Origin: Rhodospirillum sp.
GTDB lineage: Bacteria; Pseudomonadota; Alphaproteobacteria; Dongiales; Dongiaceae
DNA length: 64,000 nt
NCBI GenBank assembly: GCA_013822765.1
Contig: PNKY01000005.1
Location: forward strand, 1 to 64,000
Direction: 5' to 3'
This document shows positions 17,512-27,008 of this stretch, piece after piece. Positions within the stretch are counted from its first letter, which is position 1, and each line of letters begins with the position of its first letter. The position numbers were made by a program, and so were the translations under genes. Below the pieces are notes generated by a model. That model ran no database searches. It had not been told where the DNA came from and saw nothing but the letters and a program-made list of their open reading frames with translations.

Positions 17512-19328
17512 CGGTCGAACGCGTCGGCGAAGAAGCGCGCGAGCTGCCGGCACAGATGCTTGCGATTCTCGGGCTTGGCGATACCGTGGCCTTCGTCCTC
17601 GAACAGCAGCAATTCGTACGGGATGCCGGCGGCGTCCAGGCGCTCGCGCACGTCGGTCACGTTCTGCGGCGTGACGTTGGGATCGTTGAGACCCTGCACG
17701 ATCATCAGCCGGCCGCGGATGCGGTCGACAAAATGGATCGGCGATCGTTCGCGGTAGCGCTCCGGCACCTGCGCCGGGGATCCGCCCATCATCTCCTCGG
17801 AGTAGGGCCGCAGGTCGGGCCGCGTGGTTTCGTAGTCCACGACCAGGTCCGTCATGCCACAGATCGGCGCGGAGGCCTTGATGACCTCCGGCGCCACGCG
17901 CGTGATCTGACACCAGGACGAGTAGCCACCGTAAGAGGTGCCGGTCACGCCCACGCGGCCGGCCGCCACAACACCCTTCGCAATCAACGCCTCGGCGCCG
18001 CGCGCGATGTCGTCCTGTTCGGGCCCGCCCCAACCCCCCAGCTTGATCGCTTCCTGGAACGGCAGGCCGAAACCGGTCGAGCCGCGGTAGTTGGGCTGCA
18101 GCACCGCAAAGCCAGCCGCCACCAGATACTGCACTTCCGGATCGAACGCGTCCTCGGAGTGCGCGGTCGGTCCGCCGTGCACCAGGATGATAGCGCCACG
18201 CGCTGCATCCTTCGGCCGGTAGAGCCAGCCTTGGATTTCCAGGCCGTCGCCGGCGCGCCAGCGGAAATCCTCCGCCGCCGCCAGCTCTGTCCCCGCGATC
18301 CGACGATCGGAGAAATCGGACAGAGCCTGCAATGCGCCATCCCGCTGGCGCACGATGCGGATCGGATGGCGGGCGTCATAGTGGTAGCAGATCCAGGCAC
18401 CGTCGGCCGCGGGCCCGATCGGCAGCAGGGTGCCGTCGGATCTCGGAAACGGCGTGCGTGCGACGCTCGACGGATCGAGCAGGCTCGTAGCCTCGCGCGC
18501 AGACCTGGTCTCCGTCACCACGATCTGGTTCGAGCCCTTCGGCCAGTGCGCGCCGGAGATCTGGAGCGCTGGATCGTCGATCAGCCAGCGCACCGCATCG
18601 GTCGCGATATCGATCAGGCCGACGCGGCGGTGAGCGCCCGCTTCTGCAGTCACCACCACTTGCGTGCTGTCCGGCGTCCACTGCGCATCCGCCTTGCGCG
18701 CATCACCGGCATTCAGGATCTCGCGGTCGCCCGATCCGTCGATTCCGATCATCCACAACTGGCGCCCGGCGGGGTGCCGGTCCTTGCGGGAATAGAGAAC
18801 GTGCCGTCCATCCGGCGACAAACGCGGCGTCACATAGGCTGCACGCTTCAGCTTCGTCAATGGCACGCGATCGCCGCTTGCGATCTCGTGGCGATAGATG
18901 ACCGGCGTCTCGATCTCTCGTCCGCTCGCCGGGTCGCGATTGGCGGCATAGACCAGGAACTGCCCGGAGGGATCGATCTGGCCGCCATGGATATAGTAGT
19001 CCGGCCGCTCCTCCGTCAGCCCGCGCGCCGTTCCATCCAGCGCAACCTGGCTGAGCCCGACGCGCTCGTCGCCATCGCGCGACTGCCCCAGGACGACCGA
19101 GCCGGAATCCGGCGCCCAGAAGAACCAGTCGCAGTCGCGCTCGTTGGCGACCCAGCCTCTCGGCGGTGTGCTGCCGTCCGCCGGCGCCAGCCACAGCTGC
19201 GATGTCGGGCCAAGATTGCCCGCGATCCACGCAACATGCCGGCGGTCAGGCGACAGGCGCGCGCCCCACGCTTCGCTCACACGGAACAGGCGATGCAGAA
19301 ATGGCTCAAGCGATTCGAAATGTGTCAT
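17508..19328 (-). CDS. S9-family serine peptidase, first of a tandem pair
   Basis: 606 residues, same layout as the downstream gene: beta-propeller domain (SPDRRHVAWIAGNLG, TPDSTQVVVTAEAG) then an alpha/beta hydrolase with Ser in GTSYGGYSSW, Asp in GLNDPNVTPQN and His in EDEGHGIAKPEN. The two proteins share extended matches in the catalytic domain (YSEEMMGGxPAQxPERY; AGIPYELLxFxxEGHGI), so they are tandem duplicates that have diverged in the propeller. The propeller divergence suggests different peptide access. The gene begins 13 bases after oppF ends. No signal peptide. Confidence 0.88.
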   Translation of the reverse strand: MTHFESLEPFLHRLFRVSEAWGARLSPDRRHVAWIAGNLGPTSQLWLAPADGSTPPRGWVANERDCDWFFWAPDSGSVVLGQSRDGDERVGLSQVALDGTARGLTEERPDYYIHGGQIDPSGQFLVYAANRDPASGREIETPVIYRHEIASGDRVPLTKLKRAAYVTPRLSPDGRHVLYSRKDRHPAGRQLWMIGIDGSGDREILNAGDARKADAQWTPDSTQVVVTAEAGAHRRVGLIDIATDAVRWLIDDPALQISGAHWPKGSNQIVVTETRSAREATSLLDPSSVARTPFPRSDGTLLPIGPAADGAWICYHYDARHPIRIVRQRDGALQALSDFSDRRIAGTELAAAEDFRWRAGDGLEIQGWLYRPKDAARGAIILVHGGPTAHSEDAFDPEVQYLVAAGFAVLQPNYRGSTGFGLPFQEAIKLGGWGGPEQDDIARGAEALIAKGVVAAGRVGVTGTSYGGYSSWCQITRVAPEVIKASAPICGMTDLVVDYETTRPDLRPYSEEMMGGSPAQVPERYRERSPIHFVDRIRGRLMIVQGLNDPNVTPQNVTDVRERLDAAGIPYELLLFEDEGHGIAKPENRKHLCRQLARFFADAFDR

Positions 19329-19341
19329 TGAAATACCGGTA

Positions 19342-20316
19342 TCAGACGAAATGGCAGGCGACCAGCCGGCCGTCGCTGCGCGGCGCCAGCGGCGGTTCGG
19401 TACTATGGCATAGGTCGGTCGCCATCGGGCAGCGGGTGCAGAACCGGCATCCCTTCGGTGGATTGAGCGCCGACGGCAGGTCGCCCTGCAGCACGACGCG
19501 CTCGCGCGCCCGCTCCGCCTTGGGGTCGGGCAGCGGAATGGCGGAGATCAGCGCCTTGGAATAGGGGTGCATGGGATTGGCGTAGAACGCATCGCGCTCC
19601 GCCAGCTCCATGACCTTGCCGAGATACAGCACCATCACGCGGTGGCTGATGTGCCGCACCACCGACAGGTTGTGCGAGATGAACAGCAGCGACAGCCCGA
19701 GGTCCCGCTGCAGCCGGCGCAGCAGGTTGATGATCTGCGCCTGGATCGAAACGTCGAGCGCCGACACCGGCTCGTCGCACACGATCAATTTGGGTCGCAG
19801 GATCATGGCGCGCGCAATACCGATGCGCTGGCACTGCCCGCCGGAGAATTCGTGCGGATAGCGCCGCATCATCTCCGGCGCCAGGCCGACCTGCGCCATC
19901 GCTTCCTTCACGCGCGCGTCGATCTGCGTCCGCGTGAGCTCCGGGTGAAAGGTCTTGAGCGGCCGCGCGATGATGGCGCCCACCGTCATGCGCGGGTCGA
20001 GCGAGGCCAGCGGGTCCTGGAAAATGATCTGCAGCTCGCGCCGGGCCTTGCGCAGGCTGGCCTTGTCGAGCGCAAAGAAATCCTGGCCCAGCCAGACCAC
20101 GGTGCCGTCCGTCGGCTTGGTGAGGCGCAGAATGGCGCGCCCGAGCGTCGACTTGCCGCAGCCGGACTCGCCGACGATGCCGAGAGTCTCGCCCGGCTTG
20201 AGATCGAACGAGATGCCGTCCACCGCCTTGACCGCGCCCTTGGCGCCGGTCAGCAGCCCCTTCCCGATCGGGAAGTGGACCTTGAGGTCGCGGACGCTGA
20301 GCAGGGCTTCGATCAT
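19342..20316 (-). CDS. oppF: Oligopeptide ABC transporter ATP-binding protein OppF
   Basis: 324 residues. Walker A GESGCGKSTLGRAILRL, Q-loop IFQDPLASLDPRMTV, signature FSGGQCQRIGIARAM, Walker B LIVCDEPVSALD, switch His in ISHNLSVVRH. The C-terminal oligopeptide/dipeptide-transporter extension has the Cys cluster GCRFCTRCPMATDLC that can hold a [4Fe-4S]-like site in this family. It pairs with OppD to power the permease. Confidence 0.9.
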   Translation of the reverse strand: MIEALLSVRDLKVHFPIGKGLLTGAKGAVKAVDGISFDLKPGETLGIVGESGCGKSTLGRAILRLTKPTDGTVVWLGQDFFALDKASLRKARRELQIIFQDPLASLDPRMTVGAIIARPLKTFHPELTRTQIDARVKEAMAQVGLAPEMMRRYPHEFSGGQCQRIGIARAMILRPKLIVCDEPVSALDVSIQAQIINLLRRLQRDLGLSLLFISHNLSVVRHISHRVMVLYLGKVMELAERDAFYANPMHPYSKALISAIPLPDPKAERARERVVLQGDLPSALNPPKGCRFCTRCPMATDLCHSTEPPLAPRSDGRLVACHFV

Positions 20317-20325
20317 CGGCCGTCT

Positions 20326-21336
20326 CTACGGTGTCACCAGGTGGCAGGCCGCGGCGCGGCCGCCCGCCCCGCGCTGCAGCGCCGGCGTCTCCACGGTGCA
20401 GCGCTCGATGCGCCGGTCGCAACGCGGCGCGAACGGACAGCCGCTCATCTTGCCCGCCAGCGCGCGCGGGCTGCCGGGGATTGTGCGCAGATCGTGGGCC
20501 GTGTTGTCGTCCAGGCGTGGCGTCGCGGCCATCAGTCCTTGCGAATAGGGATGCCGCGGGTTCTCGAACAGATCGTCGATCGCCGCCTCCTCCATGATGC
20601 GGCCGCCATAAAGCACGATCACCCGGTCGCACATGCGTGCGATGACGCCGAGGTCATGGGTCACGATCACCACTGCGGCGTTCAGCTCGCGCACCAGGCC
20701 GTTCAGCAGGTCGAGAATCTGCGCCTGCACCGTCACGTCGAGCGCGGTGGTCGGCTCGTCGGCGAACAGCAAGGCCGGCTTGCACAGCAGCGCCATGGCG
20801 ATCATGACGCGCTGGCGCATGCCGCCGGAGAATTCGTGCGGATAGAGCGAGATGCGCCGGCGCGCGTCGGGAATGCGCACCCGCTCCAGCATCTCGACCG
20901 CGATGTCGACCGCTTCGGCCTTGCTCTTGCCCTGGTGCGCCACCAGCACTTCGGTCAGCTGGTCCACCACGCGCATGTAGGGATTGAGCGAGGTCATCGG
21001 GTCCTGGAAGATCATCGACATCGACGAGCCGCGGATCTTGTCCAGCTTCTCGGGCGATGCGTTCAGGATCTCCTGGCCCTCGAACGTCACGCTGCCCGCG
21101 CAACGGCCGTTGATCGCCGTCAGCCCCATGGCCGCCATCAGGATCTGGCTCTTGCCCGATCCGGATTCGCCGACGATGCCCAGCACCTCGCCGCGCCGCA
21201 CGTCGAAGCTGACACCGTCGACCGCGCGCATCACGCCGTGCTCCAGCTTGAAATCGACGGTGAGGTCGCGCGCCGACAGAATCGGCGCCGCCGCCTGCCG
21301 TACGGCCACGTCAGCGCTCGTTTGGGTCAAAGGCAT
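20326..21336 (-). CDS. oppD: Oligopeptide ABC transporter ATP-binding protein OppD
   Basis: 336 residues. Walker A GESGSGKSQILMAAMGL, Q-loop IFQDPMTSLNPYMRV, signature FSGGMRQRVMIAMALL, Walker B LLFADEPTTALD, switch His VTHDLGVIAR. The C-terminal Cys motif (GCPFAPRCDRRIERC) matches OppD. Its start overlaps the oppC stop by 26 bases, which argues for coupled translation; a slightly later start is possible. Confidence 0.9.
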   Translation of the reverse strand: MPLTQTSADVAVRQAAAPILSARDLTVDFKLEHGVMRAVDGVSFDVRRGEVLGIVGESGSGKSQILMAAMGLTAINGRCAGSVTFEGQEILNASPEKLDKIRGSSMSMIFQDPMTSLNPYMRVVDQLTEVLVAHQGKSKAEAVDIAVEMLERVRIPDARRRISLYPHEFSGGMRQRVMIAMALLCKPALLFADEPTTALDVTVQAQILDLLNGLVRELNAAVVIVTHDLGVIARMCDRVIVLYGGRIMEEAAIDDLFENPRHPYSQGLMAATPRLDDNTAHDLRTIPGSPRALAGKMSGCPFAPRCDRRIERCTVETPALQRGAGGRAAACHLVTP

Positions 21337-22204
21337 CGCGCAGCCCGTCGGCTATGAAGTTGAGGCAGAACAAGGTGGCGACCAGGAAGGCGCCAGGAAG
21401 CAGCAGCAATCGCGGATCGGTTTCGATGGCGCTCGCTCCGGCGTCGATCAGCGATCCCCAGGAAGTCGCCGGCGCCTGGACGCCGAGGCCTAGGAAACTG
21501 AGAAACGATTCGGTGACAATGACTTCCAGCACCAAGAGGCTGGAATAGACGATCACGACGTTGAGCGAGTTCGGCACGATATGCTGGCGGATGATCTGCC
21601 ATTCCGTCATGCCGCCCGCCCGCGCCGCGTCGACAAACTCCCGATGACGCAAAGACACCGCCTGCCCGCGCGCGATCACCGCCGGCGTCAGCCACAGGAC
21701 CACCACGATCGAGACGAACAAGCCGGTCACCGTCCGCCCAACCAGAAGATTGATCAAGACGACCAGGAAGAAGTAGGGAATGCCGTACAGCACGTCGACC
21801 GTGCGCATCAGGACATTGTCCAGCCTGCCGCCGAAATAGCCGGACGTCGCGCCATAGACGACCCCGATGATCACCGCCGCCAGCGCGCCCACGAATCCGA
21901 CCGAGAGCGACACCCGCCCGCCGGCCAGCACGCGCAACAACAGATCGCGGCCGAACTCGTCGGTTCCGAACGGATGGAGTGAGAACAGGTCGATCGGCGC
22001 GGCGATGTTCTCGAAATCGGCGTCCTCGGTCCCGAACGGGAACAGCAACGGCCCGCCGAAGCACGCCAGCGCGATCAGCAGCAGGATGATCATGCTGACG
22101 AATGCCAGCTTGTTGCGGCTGTAGCGCCGCCACGACGCTTTGAACGGGCTCAGACCGACGGGGGTGGAGTCGAGCACCTGCCCGCCTGCAACCGCGTCAG
22201 TCAT
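21311..22204 (-). CDS. oppC: Oligopeptide ABC transporter permease OppC
   Basis: 297 residues. N-terminal OppC_N segment WRRYSRNKLAFVSMIILLLI, then five further helices. EAA-type loop VDAARAGGMTEWQIIRQHIVPN. The LHPFGTDEFGRDLLLRVLAG motif is diagnostic for OppC/DppC. It overlaps oppB by eight bases. Confidence 0.92.
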   Translation of the reverse strand: MTDAVAGGQVLDSTPVGLSPFKASWRRYSRNKLAFVSMIILLLIALACFGGPLLFPFGTEDADFENIAAPIDLFSLHPFGTDEFGRDLLLRVLAGGRVSLSVGFVGALAAVIIGVVYGATSGYFGGRLDNVLMRTVDVLYGIPYFFLVVLINLLVGRTVTGLFVSIVVVLWLTPAVIARGQAVSLRHREFVDAARAGGMTEWQIIRQHIVPNSLNVVIVYSSLLVLEVIVTESFLSFLGLGVQAPATSWGSLIDAGASAIETDPRLLLLPGAFLVATLFCLNFIADGLRDAFDPNER

Positions 22205-23117
22205 AGCTCACCTTCGGGTCGAGCAGGCCGCGCACCACGTCGGTGACGATGTTGGCGAGGATCACGATGCCGCCATAGATGATGGTCACGCCCATCACCA
22301 GCGGATAGTCGCGGTTGGACGCACCCTCCACGAAGTAGCGGCCAATGCCTGGAATGCCAAAGATCTGCTCGATCACCACCGATCCTGTCACCGTGATCGC
22401 CGTCGCAGGCCCGAGATAGGCGATGACTGGCAGCATGGCGCCGGTCATCGCATGCTTCCAGATCACCCGCCGCGCGCCGATGCCCTTGGCCCGCGCCGTG
22501 CGGACGTAGTTGGTGCGCAAGCTTTCGATCATGCTGCCGCGCGTGAGCCGCGAGATGTAGGCGATATTGGGTAGTGCGAGCACAAACACCGGCAGCACCT
22601 TGGCAGCGAAGGAGCCGTCCCAGCCGGCGATCGGCAGCCAGTTGAGCTGGAGGCCGAACACGATCTGCAGCAGCGGACCGATGACGAAGGTCGGAACGGC
22701 GATTCCCGTCATCGCGATGACGCCGGCCGTGAGATCGGTGACGCCGTTGCGCCGCAAGGCGCCGGCGATTCCCAGCGCGAGGCCGGCAATGGTCGCGAGC
22801 ACCATGGCCGACAGGCCGATCTCGATCGAGACCGGCAGACCCTGCACGATCAGCTCCGTGACCGAATAGTCCATGTACTTCATCGAGGGGCCGAAATCGA
22901 AATGCGCCAGGCCCCACAGATAACGCCCAAACTGCTTCCAGAGCGGCTCGTCCAGGTGGTAGGCGCGGTTCATGTTGGCCAGCACCGCCTCGGTCAGCCT
23001 CCGGTATGACGAGAACGGCCCGCCGGGCGCGACGCGCATGATGAAGAACGAGATCACGATGAGCGCGAATAGCGTTGGGATCGCGCCGAGGATGCGTCTG
23101 ATGGCGAATACGAACAT
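22197..23117 (-). CDS. oppB: Oligopeptide ABC transporter permease OppB
   Basis: 306 residues with six helices, beginning FAIRRILGAIPTLFALIVISF, typical for OppB/DppB. EAA loop VRTARAKGIGARRVIWKHAMTG. It is separated from oppA by 53 bp that are almost entirely taken up by a GC hairpin. Confidence 0.92.
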   Translation of the reverse strand: MFVFAIRRILGAIPTLFALIVISFFIMRVAPGGPFSSYRRLTEAVLANMNRAYHLDEPLWKQFGRYLWGLAHFDFGPSMKYMDYSVTELIVQGLPVSIEIGLSAMVLATIAGLALGIAGALRRNGVTDLTAGVIAMTGIAVPTFVIGPLLQIVFGLQLNWLPIAGWDGSFAAKVLPVFVLALPNIAYISRLTRGSMIESLRTNYVRTARAKGIGARRVIWKHAMTGAMLPVIAYLGPATAITVTGSVVIEQIFGIPGIGRYFVEGASNRDYPLVMGVTIIYGGIVILANIVTDVVRGLLDPKVSYD

Positions 23118-23132
23118 TGACCGGGAACGGTT

Positions 23133-23161
23133 GCGGCCCGGCGGGGATACCGCCGGGCCGC
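23133..23161 (-). promoter_or_regulatory. 12-bp GC hairpin between oppA and oppB
   Basis: GCGGCCCGGCGG (23133-23144) and its exact reverse complement (23150-23161) around a 5-nt loop. There is no following T-run in the minus-strand direction. Probably protects the oppA mRNA 3' end or attenuates read-through so that binding protein exceeds permease. Confidence 0.75.
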
Positions 23162-23170
23162 GTCAGGCCG

Positions 23171-24781
23171 CTATTTCTCGATGCTCATTAGTTTCGTCGG
23201 GTGTGTGTCGAGGCTGTTGCCTTCCCAACCCTTCACCCACGGCTTCACCAGATGACGCTGCGTGGTGGTGTCGAGCGGGGTCACCAGGTAATAGTCCAAC
23301 AGAACTTTCTCGGCCTGGGCCATGATCTTGTAGCGCTCTTCCACGCTGCTCTGCAGACCCGCCTTGTCCATGAGCGCCTCGTACTCGTCGTTCTTCCAGT
23401 TGTAGCCGGATTCGGCGCTCGGCCGCATGTAGGCGAGGTGGGACTCTGGTCCAGGCATCTCGCCGACCAGATTGTCGTTCAGCACATCCCAGCCGCCGGC
23501 ATAGAAACTGTCCATCCACGCCTGAAACTCCTGGGCATTCACCTTTGCATCGACGCCGAGGTACTGCTTCCACATCAAAGCAACGCCTTCCGCCATCTTC
23601 TTGGCGGTGTTGTCGGTCGTCGATTCGATCGTCACCTTCAGCGGATTGTCCGGACCGAAACCGGCCTCGGCCAGCAGCGCCTTGCCCTTTTCCGAGCGCT
23701 CCGCCGCCGACATGTCGCATTCCGGCACCTGTGGCTGGGGATAGCGCGGATCGCTGATCGGCGTATAGCCACAGTTGGCCTGGTAGCCCGCCTTCAATAT
23801 CTTGTCCTGCAGCACCTTGCGATCGATGCCGATCGCCAGCGCCTGGCGCACCTTGATGTTGTCGAATGGCGCCTTGGTGATGTTGAAGGAAATGTATTCG
23901 GCGTTGAGGTACGGGGTGATGCGCACCTGGTCGCCGAACTCGGCTTTCACCGCTTCGAGCTGATCGCTCGGAATCTCGTTGGTGACGTCGAGTTCATCTG
24001 CCTTGTAGCGCTTGAGCTCGGTCTGGTCGTCCTCGGTCACCACATAGATGACCTTGTCGATTTTCACATTGGCCGCGTTCCAGTAGTTCGGATTCCTTAC
24101 CAGCGTGACGTGCGATTGCGGCACGTTCTCGGTCATCATATACGCGCCGTTGTTGACGATGTTCTCCGGCTTGATGAAGTTCTCGCCAAATTTTTCGAAG
24201 CTCGGCTTGTGCAGCGGCGGTATGTGGTAGGATTCGGTCAGATAGAGCATGTTCGGCTGCGGCGCCTTCAGCTTCATGACGATTGTCTTGTCGTCAGGAG
24301 CGCTGATGCCTACTGTCTTGGGATCTCCCTTGTCCGCCGCGTCGATGAACTCCTGCCCGCCCACCAGGGGAACGAGCGAGCTGAAATAATAGGCGCGCGG
24401 TGACGCTGTCTTGGGATCGAGCTGCCGAATCACGCCGTTGACGAAGTCCTGCGCCACCAGCGGGTCGCCGTTCGACCATTTGAGCCCGTCGCGCAGATGG
24501 AAGGTCCAGGTCAGGCCATCGTCGCTGACTTCCCATTTGTTGGCTGCGCCTTCGCCCATTTCGCCCTTCACGTCACCGGCGATCAGGCCCTCGTACATGT
24601 CGTCCTGGATCCAGCCTTCGCGCGCCCCGTAATTCATATGCGGGTCGAGCGTGTCCGGCGATGCGCCGAACCCGCGTTTCAAGACCGTCTCGGCCGAAGC
24701 CGGGGTGACGGCGATTGCGGTCGCAATGATCGCCGCGCCCAGCAATGCCTTGCCGAGCCTGCGCGCGAACAGATTTCCCAT
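23171..24781 (-). CDS. oppA: Oligopeptide ABC transporter substrate-binding protein OppA
   Basis: 536 residues. Sec signal peptide: basic start (RRLGKALLG), hydrophobic AAIIATAIAVT, cleavage after PASA. The mature protein follows SBP family 5: LKRGFGASPDTLDPHMNY, RDGLKWSNGDPLVAQDFV, YWNAANVKIDKVIYV and DELDVTNEIPSDQ. It captures peptides in the periplasm. It is the promoter-proximal gene of the oppABCDF-S9-S9 unit and is transcribed divergently from the aminotransferase gene. Confidence 0.92.
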   Translation of the reverse strand: MGNLFARRLGKALLGAAIIATAIAVTPASAETVLKRGFGASPDTLDPHMNYGAREGWIQDDMYEGLIAGDVKGEMGEGAANKWEVSDDGLTWTFHLRDGLKWSNGDPLVAQDFVNGVIRQLDPKTASPRAYYFSSLVPLVGGQEFIDAADKGDPKTVGISAPDDKTIVMKLKAPQPNMLYLTESYHIPPLHKPSFEKFGENFIKPENIVNNGAYMMTENVPQSHVTLVRNPNYWNAANVKIDKVIYVVTEDDQTELKRYKADELDVTNEIPSDQLEAVKAEFGDQVRITPYLNAEYISFNITKAPFDNIKVRQALAIGIDRKVLQDKILKAGYQANCGYTPISDPRYPQPQVPECDMSAAERSEKGKALLAEAGFGPDNPLKVTIESTTDNTAKKMAEGVALMWKQYLGVDAKVNAQEFQAWMDSFYAGGWDVLNDNLVGEMPGPESHLAYMRPSAESGYNWKNDEYEALMDKAGLQSSVEERYKIMAQAEKVLLDYYLVTPLDTTTQRHLVKPWVKGWEGNSLDTHPTKLMSIEK

Positions 24782-24875
24782 GGTACCCCTCCCTGTGGTT
24801 CCGATCTCCCGCCGGATGGGCCTATGTTGCCCTTGTTTGTTTTTCCGGCCAAGCTCTGACGATAACGGCGCGAAG

Positions 24876-24885
24876 CTGTATACAG
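24876..24885. promoter_or_regulatory. GTATAC-centred palindrome in the oppA/aminotransferase divergent region
   Basis: CTGTATACAG is a perfect 10-bp palindrome, 95 bp upstream of oppA and 63 bp upstream of the aminotransferase start. Its GTATAC core equals that of the 24-bp palindrome at 12514-12537 and fits GntR/FadR-type sites. Being short it could occur by chance, although the region is the shared 167-bp control region of two divergent units. Confidence 0.35.
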
Positions 24886-24948
24886 GTTACGACACTAACT
24901 TACGGCCCGCGCCCGGGGCAAGACCAATCCTAGACAGGACTGATTTCA

Positions 24949-26256
24949 ATGAACATCAGCTTAGAGAGCGCACTGGAAGAGGCGGAGACTCGCTATGTCG
25001 CCGACAATCCCAAGAGCGCAGCGCGTCATTCCTCGGCACGATCGTCGATGCCCGGGGGCAACACGCGCACGGTCCTGCACTATTCGCCCTTCCCGCTTGC
25101 CTGGGCCAGGGGCGAAGGAGCGCACCTGACCGACCTCGACGGGCATCAATACACCGACTTCCTCGGCGAATATTCCGCCGGCCTCTACGGCCACTCCAAT
25201 CCTGTGATCCTTGAAGCGATGCGCGGCGCGCTCGAGGGCGGCATCGTGCTCGGCGGACCCAACCAGTACGAAGCCGATCTCGCCGCCGCGATCCGCGACC
25301 GCTTCCCCTCGATCCAGCTGCTGCGGTTCTGCAATTCCGGCACCGAGGCCAACGTGTTCGCGATCCAGGCCGCGCGCGCCGCCACCGGCAAATCCGCGAT
25401 CCTCGCCTTCGAGGGCGGCTATCACGGCGGCGTGCTCTATTTCCGCAAGGGCGGCGCGCCGCTCAACCTGCCGATCCCGACCGTTAGCGCGACCTACAAC
25501 GACGCCAACGGCGTCGAGGAAAAGATCCGCGCTCACGCCCATGAGCTCGCGGCCGTGATCGTCGAGCCGATGATGGGCGGCGGCGGATGCATCCCGGCGG
25601 AGCGCGACTTCCTGGTGGCGCTGCGCCGCGCCTGTACCGAGCGCAACGTTATCCTGATCTTCGACGAGGTGATGACCTCGCGCCTGTCGACCGGCGGCTA
25701 TCAGGCGATGGTCGGCGTCACGCCCGACATGACCACGCTCGGCAAGTATCTCGGCGGCGGCATGAGCTTCGGCGCGTTCGGCGGGCGCGTCGACCTGATG
25801 TCGCGCTTCGATCCCGACCGCGCCGACGCCTGGCCGCATGCCGGCACCTTCAACAACAACGTGCTCTCGATGGCCGCCGGCCTGACCGGACTCAAGAAGA
25901 TCCTGAATGCGGCCGCCATCAACAAGCTCAACAACAAGGGCGAGAAGCTGCGCCAGGCGATCAACGAGGTCGGACAGCGCCACGACGTCGCGCTGAAGGC
26001 GACCGGCGCCGGCTCGTTCGTCGGCATCCACTTCACGCGCAACGACGTGAAACGACCCGGCGATCTCGATCCCGCCGGCGCCGATAAGCGCACCAAGCTG
26101 CAGAACCTAATGCACCTGGATCTGATTGCAGGCGGCCAGTACTACGCGCGCCGCGGTTTCATCGCCCTGATGCTGCCGACCACCGACGCCGAAATCGACA
26201 CCTTCGCCGGCGCGGTGGAGGAGTTCGTCACCTCGCGCAAGTCGCTGCTGCAGTAG
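24949..26256 (+). CDS. PLP-dependent class III aminotransferase (glutamate-1-semialdehyde aminomutase-like)
   Basis: 435 residues. Class III pattern: YTDFLGEYSAGLYGHSNP near 70, FCNSGTEANVFAIQAAR, FEGGYHGGVLYF, IVEPMMGGGGCIP, LIFDEVMTSR (Asp holding the PLP ring nitrogen) and TTLGKYLGGGMSFGAFGG with the PLP lysine. Overall it resembles the HemL-like branch often annotated aspartate aminotransferase family. Not likely the haem-pathway enzyme itself; probably a transaminase or mutase for an amino acid from the neighbouring peptide importer (inferred). Start preceded by AGGAC. Confidence 0.85.
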   Translation: MNISLESALEEAETRYVADNPKSAARHSSARSSMPGGNTRTVLHYSPFPLAWARGEGAHLTDLDGHQYTDFLGEYSAGLYGHSNPVILEAMRGALEGGIVLGGPNQYEADLAAAIRDRFPSIQLLRFCNSGTEANVFAIQAARAATGKSAILAFEGGYHGGVLYFRKGGAPLNLPIPTVSATYNDANGVEEKIRAHAHELAAVIVEPMMGGGGCIPAERDFLVALRRACTERNVILIFDEVMTSRLSTGGYQAMVGVTPDMTTLGKYLGGGMSFGAFGGRVDLMSRFDPDRADAWPHAGTFNNNVLSMAAGLTGLKKILNAAAINKLNNKGEKLRQAINEVGQRHDVALKATGAGSFVGIHFTRNDVKRPGDLDPAGADKRTKLQNLMHLDLIAGGQYYARRGFIALMLPTTDAEIDTFAGAVEEFVTSRKSLLQ

Positions 26257-26300
26257 CCACACGACCCCTTTTCATCATGGTCGGACTTGGTCCGGACAGG

Positions 26301-27008
26301 CTAGCTCCCCAAATACGCCCGCACCTCCGGCATCTGCGACCCAAGCACGCGCTCCGTATCATCCACCAGCACAATGTGCCCCGCCTGCACGAACGCCGTG
26401 CGGCCACCGGCATGGCGGGCGTCGCCGGGATCGTGTGTCACCATGACAATGGTCAAGCCGAGGCGCGCCTGCAGTGCGCGTACCAGGTCCAGCATCTCGC
26501 GCCGTAGTCCGGGACCGACGGCGGCGAAGGGCTCGTCCAGCAGCAGGATAGGACGGTGCCGCACCAGGCAGCGCGCGATCGCTGCGCGCTGGCGCTCGCC
26601 ACCGGACAACTGCCCGGGCAGACGGTGCTCCATGCCAGCCAGGCCGACATCCGCCAGCGACTGGCGCACCTCGGCGCGTTGCGCTTCGCTCAGGCGCAGA
26701 TCGGGATCGATGCCGAGCGCCACGTTGCGCTCGACGCTGAGATGCGCGAACAGATTGTGATCCTGGAACAAGGTGGTGCACGGCCGCTCCGCCGGCGCGA
26801 GCGACGTGATGTCGGCGCCATCCACCAGCACCTGGCCGCTCAGCGGCCGCTCGAACCCGCCGATCAACGACAGTAATGTGCTCTTGCCTGCGCCGGAGGG
26901 ACCGATGATCGACAGGAACGTGCCGCGCTCGACCGCCAGGTCGAACTGCATCGCCATGTCCTCGTAGCGAAAGGCGAGGTCCTTCACATCAAGGTGCGGC
27001 ACGGCCAC
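26301..27008 (-). CDS. thiQ: Thiamine ABC transporter ATP-binding protein ThiQ
   Basis: 235 residues from a GTG start that overlaps thiP by 20 bases; GAGGAG lies just upstream, and a second GTG two codons later is equally possible. Walker A GPSGAGKSTLLSLIGG, Q-loop LFQDHNLFAHLSV, signature LSGGERQRAAIARCLV, Walker B ILLLDEPFAAVGPG, switch VTHDPGDAR. Short length without a TOBE domain is typical of ThiQ. Last gene of the riboswitch-controlled operon. Confidence 0.92.
   Translation of the reverse strand: MAVPHLDVKDLAFRYEDMAMQFDLAVERGTFLSIIGPSGAGKSTLLSLIGGFERPLSGQVLVDGADITSLAPAERPCTTLFQDHNLFAHLSVERNVALGIDPDLRLSEAQRAEVRQSLADVGLAGMEHRLPGQLSGGERQRAAIARCLVRHRPILLLDEPFAAVGPGLRREMLDLVRALQARLGLTIVMVTHDPGDARHAGGRTAFVQAGHIVLVDDTERVLGSQMPEVRAYLGS

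Noticed and set aside
17556..21357. Long plus-strand open frames opposite the S9 peptidases and oppD/oppF
   Set aside because: High GC suppresses stop codons in the antisense frames. No family motif or ribosome-binding site, whereas the minus-strand genes are unambiguous.
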